Virus record (IMG/VR): IMGVR_UViG_3300010367_000087
Location: 1 to 24,453 of that record
Length of the DNA stretch: 24,453 nt
DNA from: a virus
Strand: one strand, 5' to 3'
In this document: in pieces, positions 22,196-24,453 of the stretch
How the letters are laid out: the number at the start of each line of letters is the position of its first letter
How positions within the stretch are numbered: the first letter of the stretch is position 1
Program-made: the position numbers and the translations under genes
The notes under the pieces: model-generated
Told to the model about the DNA's origin: nothing
Seen by the model: the letters and a program-made list of their open reading frames with translations, nothing else
Database searches by the model: none

Positions 22196-22625
22196 TTTCC
22201 GCCTGGGCGACGATCTGCGGCCAGCGCTGCGCGACTGCGTCGACGAAACCATATCCGACCTGATTGTAAGTCCTGCCGAGCGAGTCCGTGCCGACGAAGC
22301 CGTAGTTCATGCGAGCGGCATAGGCTGCCTGAAAGCCGAGGTAGATCGTGCTGCCGAGCTCGGCGCCCGCGATGATCATCTCGATGCCACTGTCCGAAAA
22401 CGTTGTCTTGCCCTCTTCTATCCTCGGCATGTCCGACGTCGATGCCATCAGCGAGCGACGAAGATTGCCGGTCTTGAGCGGCATCCGCCCGCCTTCCGCC
22501 ACAGGCGTTCGGACCTCGTTGGCCACTTCCTGCGCGGCGGTCTGGAAAACCGCCTCACTTCGCTCCAGCTCTGCCCTCGACCATTCCGATACCTGGGCGG
22601 CGAATGATAAATTCTCCGTGGCCAT
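22149..22625 (-). CDS. HK97 gp10-like head-tail / tail completion protein
   Basis: 158 aa from the ATG at 22625, overlapping the upstream stop by one base (TGATG) with GAGG 6 nt away. It has the N-terminal helix FAAQVSEWSRAELERSEAVFQTAAQEVANEV, then the TPVAEGGRMPLKTGNLRRSL segment that is the signature of gp10-like proteins. A later IYLGFQAAYAARMNYGFVG motif matches the family's YA..E.Y pattern. It connects the head completion proteins to the tail. Confidence 0.85.
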   Translation of the reverse strand: MATENLSFAAQVSEWSRAELERSEAVFQTAAQEVANEVRTPVAEGGRMPLKTGNLRRSLMASTSDMPRIEEGKTTFSDSGIEMIIAGAELGSTIYLGFQAAYAARMNYGFVGTDSLGRTYNQVGYGFVDAVAQRWPQIVAQAETKVRGRFEAGPAPQS

Positions 22626-23677
22626 CAGCGGCCTCGCGAGCGGGCATAGGCTTCGGCAAAGTCGAAATTGTATTCGACGTCGCAGCGGCAGGCGACGACC
22701 TCGGAAGCGCCGGCGCCGAGGGACGTGTCGCCGGGATAACGCAGCAGCACGCCGCTCGGAGACTGGAAAGCGAGATCCATGCCCCTCACCTCTTGGCCGT
22801 TCAGGACCTCGTGAGTGTGCCGGACCTTTCTGTCGCCGGCCGATCGCCACTTGCGGGTGACAAGCGTGGCATCCCTGCCCGACTTTGACAACGCCTGCTG
22901 AAATGCCTCATGCTTCGAGGACATGACTGCTGTGACGGTCTCTGTTCTTGCGATGGTCTCGCCCCGCAGGCGCAGGTTCCGGTCTCGGAGGCGCATCAGC
23001 ACCTTGTCGAGCGTGTCCTTATCCAGCGGCTTGCCGGCGGCGATCGCGCGCTGGACTGCCTTGTCGAGGCGCTTGTCGCGGGTCTTGAGCGTCAGATACT
23101 TCCGCATCAGCGCCGGGTCGCCCGACAGCAGATTGATGCCGGTGCGCTCGATAAGCTCTGCCTGCGGCCCGTTCAGACCGATGATGCCGCCTTCCCGCTT
23201 GCCGGTGGTTGCCGACTTCCGGCCGACGAGATCGAGAGCGATCTTGTTCGGGCCAGCGCCCTGCGAATAGGCTTCGACGATGGTCTGCCGAGCTGCCGCG
23301 ACCGTCTGCTCGCTGATGTTGGTGATCATCGTCGACGACAGATTGCGGATGTTCGCCTCTGCCCCCTGGTTGCTCACGTCCCAGCGGAAGACGATGCGGT
23401 TTCCGAAGGCATCGGCCAGCCGTGGCATGTTCTGCGACGTCAGCAGTCCGCCTGCGTCGTATGCCTGCCTCATCGCCTCGGACAGCGGCCGGAAGGCGGC
23501 TGGATCGAGATGCAGCGCCAGTATGGCGCCCTCGACGTCACGTGCCTCAAGCTTCGCCACTACTTCCCGCAGCACGATTTCGCTCTTGATGTCGTCGATC
23601 GCGTCGAGGAAGGCTTTCTCAAGCGTCGGAGACAGCTTGTCGACGAGCTCAAGGAGCTGCTGGCGAAGGTTGGCCAT
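22625..23677 (-). CDS. Phage Mu F-like / SPP1 gp7-like head morphogenesis protein
   Basis: 350 aa. The N-terminal helical region is followed by the MuF-type C-terminal domain: IARTETVTAVMSSKHEAF, KWRSAGDRKVRHTHEVLNGQ and the final VVACRCDVEY. These are the family's Arg-Thr-Glu, W-x-D-x-R-x-H and Cys-x-Cys blocks. Minor head proteins of this family are usually encoded right after the portal; here the gene stands after the head-tail connector and before the gp10-like gene, which is unusual. Coupled to both neighbours by 1-nt overlaps. Confidence 0.88.
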   Translation of the reverse strand: MANLRQQLLELVDKLSPTLEKAFLDAIDDIKSEIVLREVVAKLEARDVEGAILALHLDPAAFRPLSEAMRQAYDAGGLLTSQNMPRLADAFGNRIVFRWDVSNQGAEANIRNLSSTMITNISEQTVAAARQTIVEAYSQGAGPNKIALDLVGRKSATTGKREGGIIGLNGPQAELIERTGINLLSGDPALMRKYLTLKTRDKRLDKAVQRAIAAGKPLDKDTLDKVLMRLRDRNLRLRGETIARTETVTAVMSSKHEAFQQALSKSGRDATLVTRKWRSAGDRKVRHTHEVLNGQEVRGMDLAFQSPSGVLLRYPGDTSLGAGASEVVACRCDVEYNFDFAEAYARSRGR

Positions 23678-23841
23678 TATTCGGCGTCGGAGCCCTTACC
23701 GGCCTTCTTCGGCGCCGGCTGCTCTTCCTTGAGGATTTCGCCAAGGCCGAGCGTGACAAGGCCGTTTGCCTCGTTATCGGGGAGGTCAAGGATCTCACCC
23801 GGCTTGCGGGCCTTGTATGAGCGATGCAAAAGAACTTTCAT
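23677..23841 (-). CDS. Small acidic structural-operon protein, unknown
   Basis: 54 aa, starting at the ATG at 23841 with AAGGA 8 nt upstream and ending with a TAA that overlaps the MuF-like start (TAATG). It reads MKVLLHRSYKARKPGEILDL then DNEANGLVTLGLGEI, with a charged Lys/Glu tail. Short proteins with the pattern K..Y.pGe..dl....A..L...G.a.. occur in many phage head operons between head and connector genes. Tight coupling supports expression; the exact role is unknown. Confidence 0.75.
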   Translation of the reverse strand: MKVLLHRSYKARKPGEILDLPDNEANGLVTLGLGEILKEEQPAPKKAGKGSDAE

Positions 23842-23868
23842 CGTTGAATCCTTTCGTGGAGTGATACC

Positions 23869-24096
23869 GTGTATTCAAAAGGAAAGCCGGTCATCTTACG
23901 TGATGTGCGTTCTGCCGACATCTCTGAGGTAAGTAAAATCCTCGGGAAGTATGGAGGCACCTATGTATTGACCGCGCCAGAATCCGGTCGAACATTGGCC
24001 GTTGACATCATTTGCACGTTGCGCGCGCCGTCCAACAAGCCCGCCTTCAGGAAAGATTGGGACAAGTTCCTTACGCAATCCTACCTTGACAGATGA
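23869..24096 (+). CDS. Small protein on the opposite strand (moron candidate)
   Basis: 75 aa from a GTG at 23869, with a clear GGAG at 23858-23861. It lies against the direction of the late operon, between the 54-aa gene and the head-tail connector, whose end it overlaps by 26 bp. The sequence is mixed and basic (SADISEVSKILGKYGG, TAPESGRTLAVDIICTL, AFRKDWDKFL) with no domain I recognise. Good start signal and gap-filling position support a real gene. Confidence 0.6.
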   Translation: MYSKGKPVILRDVRSADISEVSKILGKYGGTYVLTAPESGRTLAVDIICTLRAPSNKPAFRKDWDKFLTQSYLDR

Positions 24097-24436
24097 AGAC
24101 GACATTGACCTGGCCGTCGTAGTTGTTCGGATCGTCATAGACGATGTGATATTCCGTGCCGTCGGAGCCGATCGCGAGATCTCCGACCTTGGGCGAGACG
24201 CCGATCCCGATCGAGCCGATGTAAAGCTGCTTGTCGGACGCGAGGATGTTGGTCCCGTCCACGTAGCGCCGGTCATAGGTGGCCGGAAACAGGCGGCAGG
24301 GATAATCCGTCGGCGTGCCGTTCCCACCAGTGACCGGATCAGGCGGCGCGATACGGCGGATGGTGCCAGCCTGCCCGTACTTCTCGATGAGGCGCTGCGC
24401 GGTCGCCTGCAGGCGGATGAAGAGAGCGTTTGCCAT
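24071..24436 (-). CDS. Head-tail connector / joining protein
   Basis: 121 aa. The protein has an N-terminal helix (LFIRLQATAQRLIEKYG), then beta-rich sequence with IRRIAPPDPVTGGNGTPTDYPCRLFP and KVGDLAIGSDGTEYHIVYDDP. This is the layout of phage head-closure proteins of the SPP1 gp16 / HK97 gp7-9 type. The first codon overlaps a TAA from the upstream frame (TAATG), which supports the start although no Shine-Dalgarno is visible. Confidence 0.7.
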   Translation of the reverse strand: MANALFIRLQATAQRLIEKYGQAGTIRRIAPPDPVTGGNGTPTDYPCRLFPATYDRRYVDGTNILASDKQLYIGSIGIGVSPKVGDLAIGSDGTEYHIVYDDPNNYDGQVNVVFICQGRIA

Positions 24437-24453
24437 TAGACTACGAGTATCAC
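24436..24453 (-). CDS. 3' end of upstream gene, probably a connector
   Basis: The last 18 bases read on the minus strand as five codons (VILVV) and a TAA overlapping the next gene's ATG. It is only the tail of a gene entering from the right edge, so nothing can be said of function except by position in the head-tail connector region. Confidence 0.3.
   Translation of the reverse strand: MILVV

Noticed and set aside
22910-23932. 340-codon + strand frame opposite the MuF-like gene
   Set aside because: The minus-strand MuF signature motifs and coupled overlaps decide the coding strand.

Overview
The window reads as part of a temperate siphovirus (long non-contractile tail) of an alphaproteobacterium, most likely a Rhizobiales host (Rhizobium/Agrobacterium/Sinorhizobium/Mesorhizobium type). 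That host call rests on GC-rich codon use, protein style and the tRNA-Leu fragment, not on any database search.

Layout, left to right. 1-1408 is the integration module: the 3' end of an excisionase-like gene, a tyrosine integrase, and a probable attP. The attP holds the 5' half of a tRNA-Leu(UAA), with arm-type repeats on both sides. 1503-4859 is an accessory region on the + strand with small unknown genes, a HEPN-like protein and two Zn-ribbon proteins; a stand-alone ATP-dependent DNA ligase lies opposite on the - strand. It also carries a diverged 100-bp direct repeat with promoters and a strong terminator. 4840-7246 (-) is the lysis cassette: a lysozyme with PG-binding and membrane segments, an overlapping spanin pair, a holin-like protein, a small coiled-coil protein and a polytopic membrane protein. 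7404-10607 is a surface-polysaccharide cassette: a Wzt-like O-antigen ABC ATPase (+), a GT2 glycosyltransferase (-) and a SAM methyltransferase (+). 10610-24453 (-) is the late tail/head operon, read right to left: head-tail connector, MuF-like protein, HK97 gp10-like and gpU-like proteins, tail tube, tail chaperones with a probable -1 frameshift, tape measure with a lytic transglycosylase domain, three tail-tip proteins including an NlpC/P60-like one, a J-like tip protein, tail fibre and beta-helix tailspike. Two small + strand genes sit inside this operon.

Because intact attP-like structure lies between int and the lysis end of the late operon, the map looks like a free or circular phage genome (or attP junction) rather than an integrated prophage.

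The most interesting part is the polysaccharide cassette beside the tailspike. The tailspike probably binds or cuts a host surface glycan. The ATPase, glycosyltransferase and methyltransferase are the pieces that could re-specify how that glycan is capped and exported. No permease is present, so the ATPase would have to work with a host Wzm. This is an inference about lysogenic serotype conversion, not something the sequence proves.
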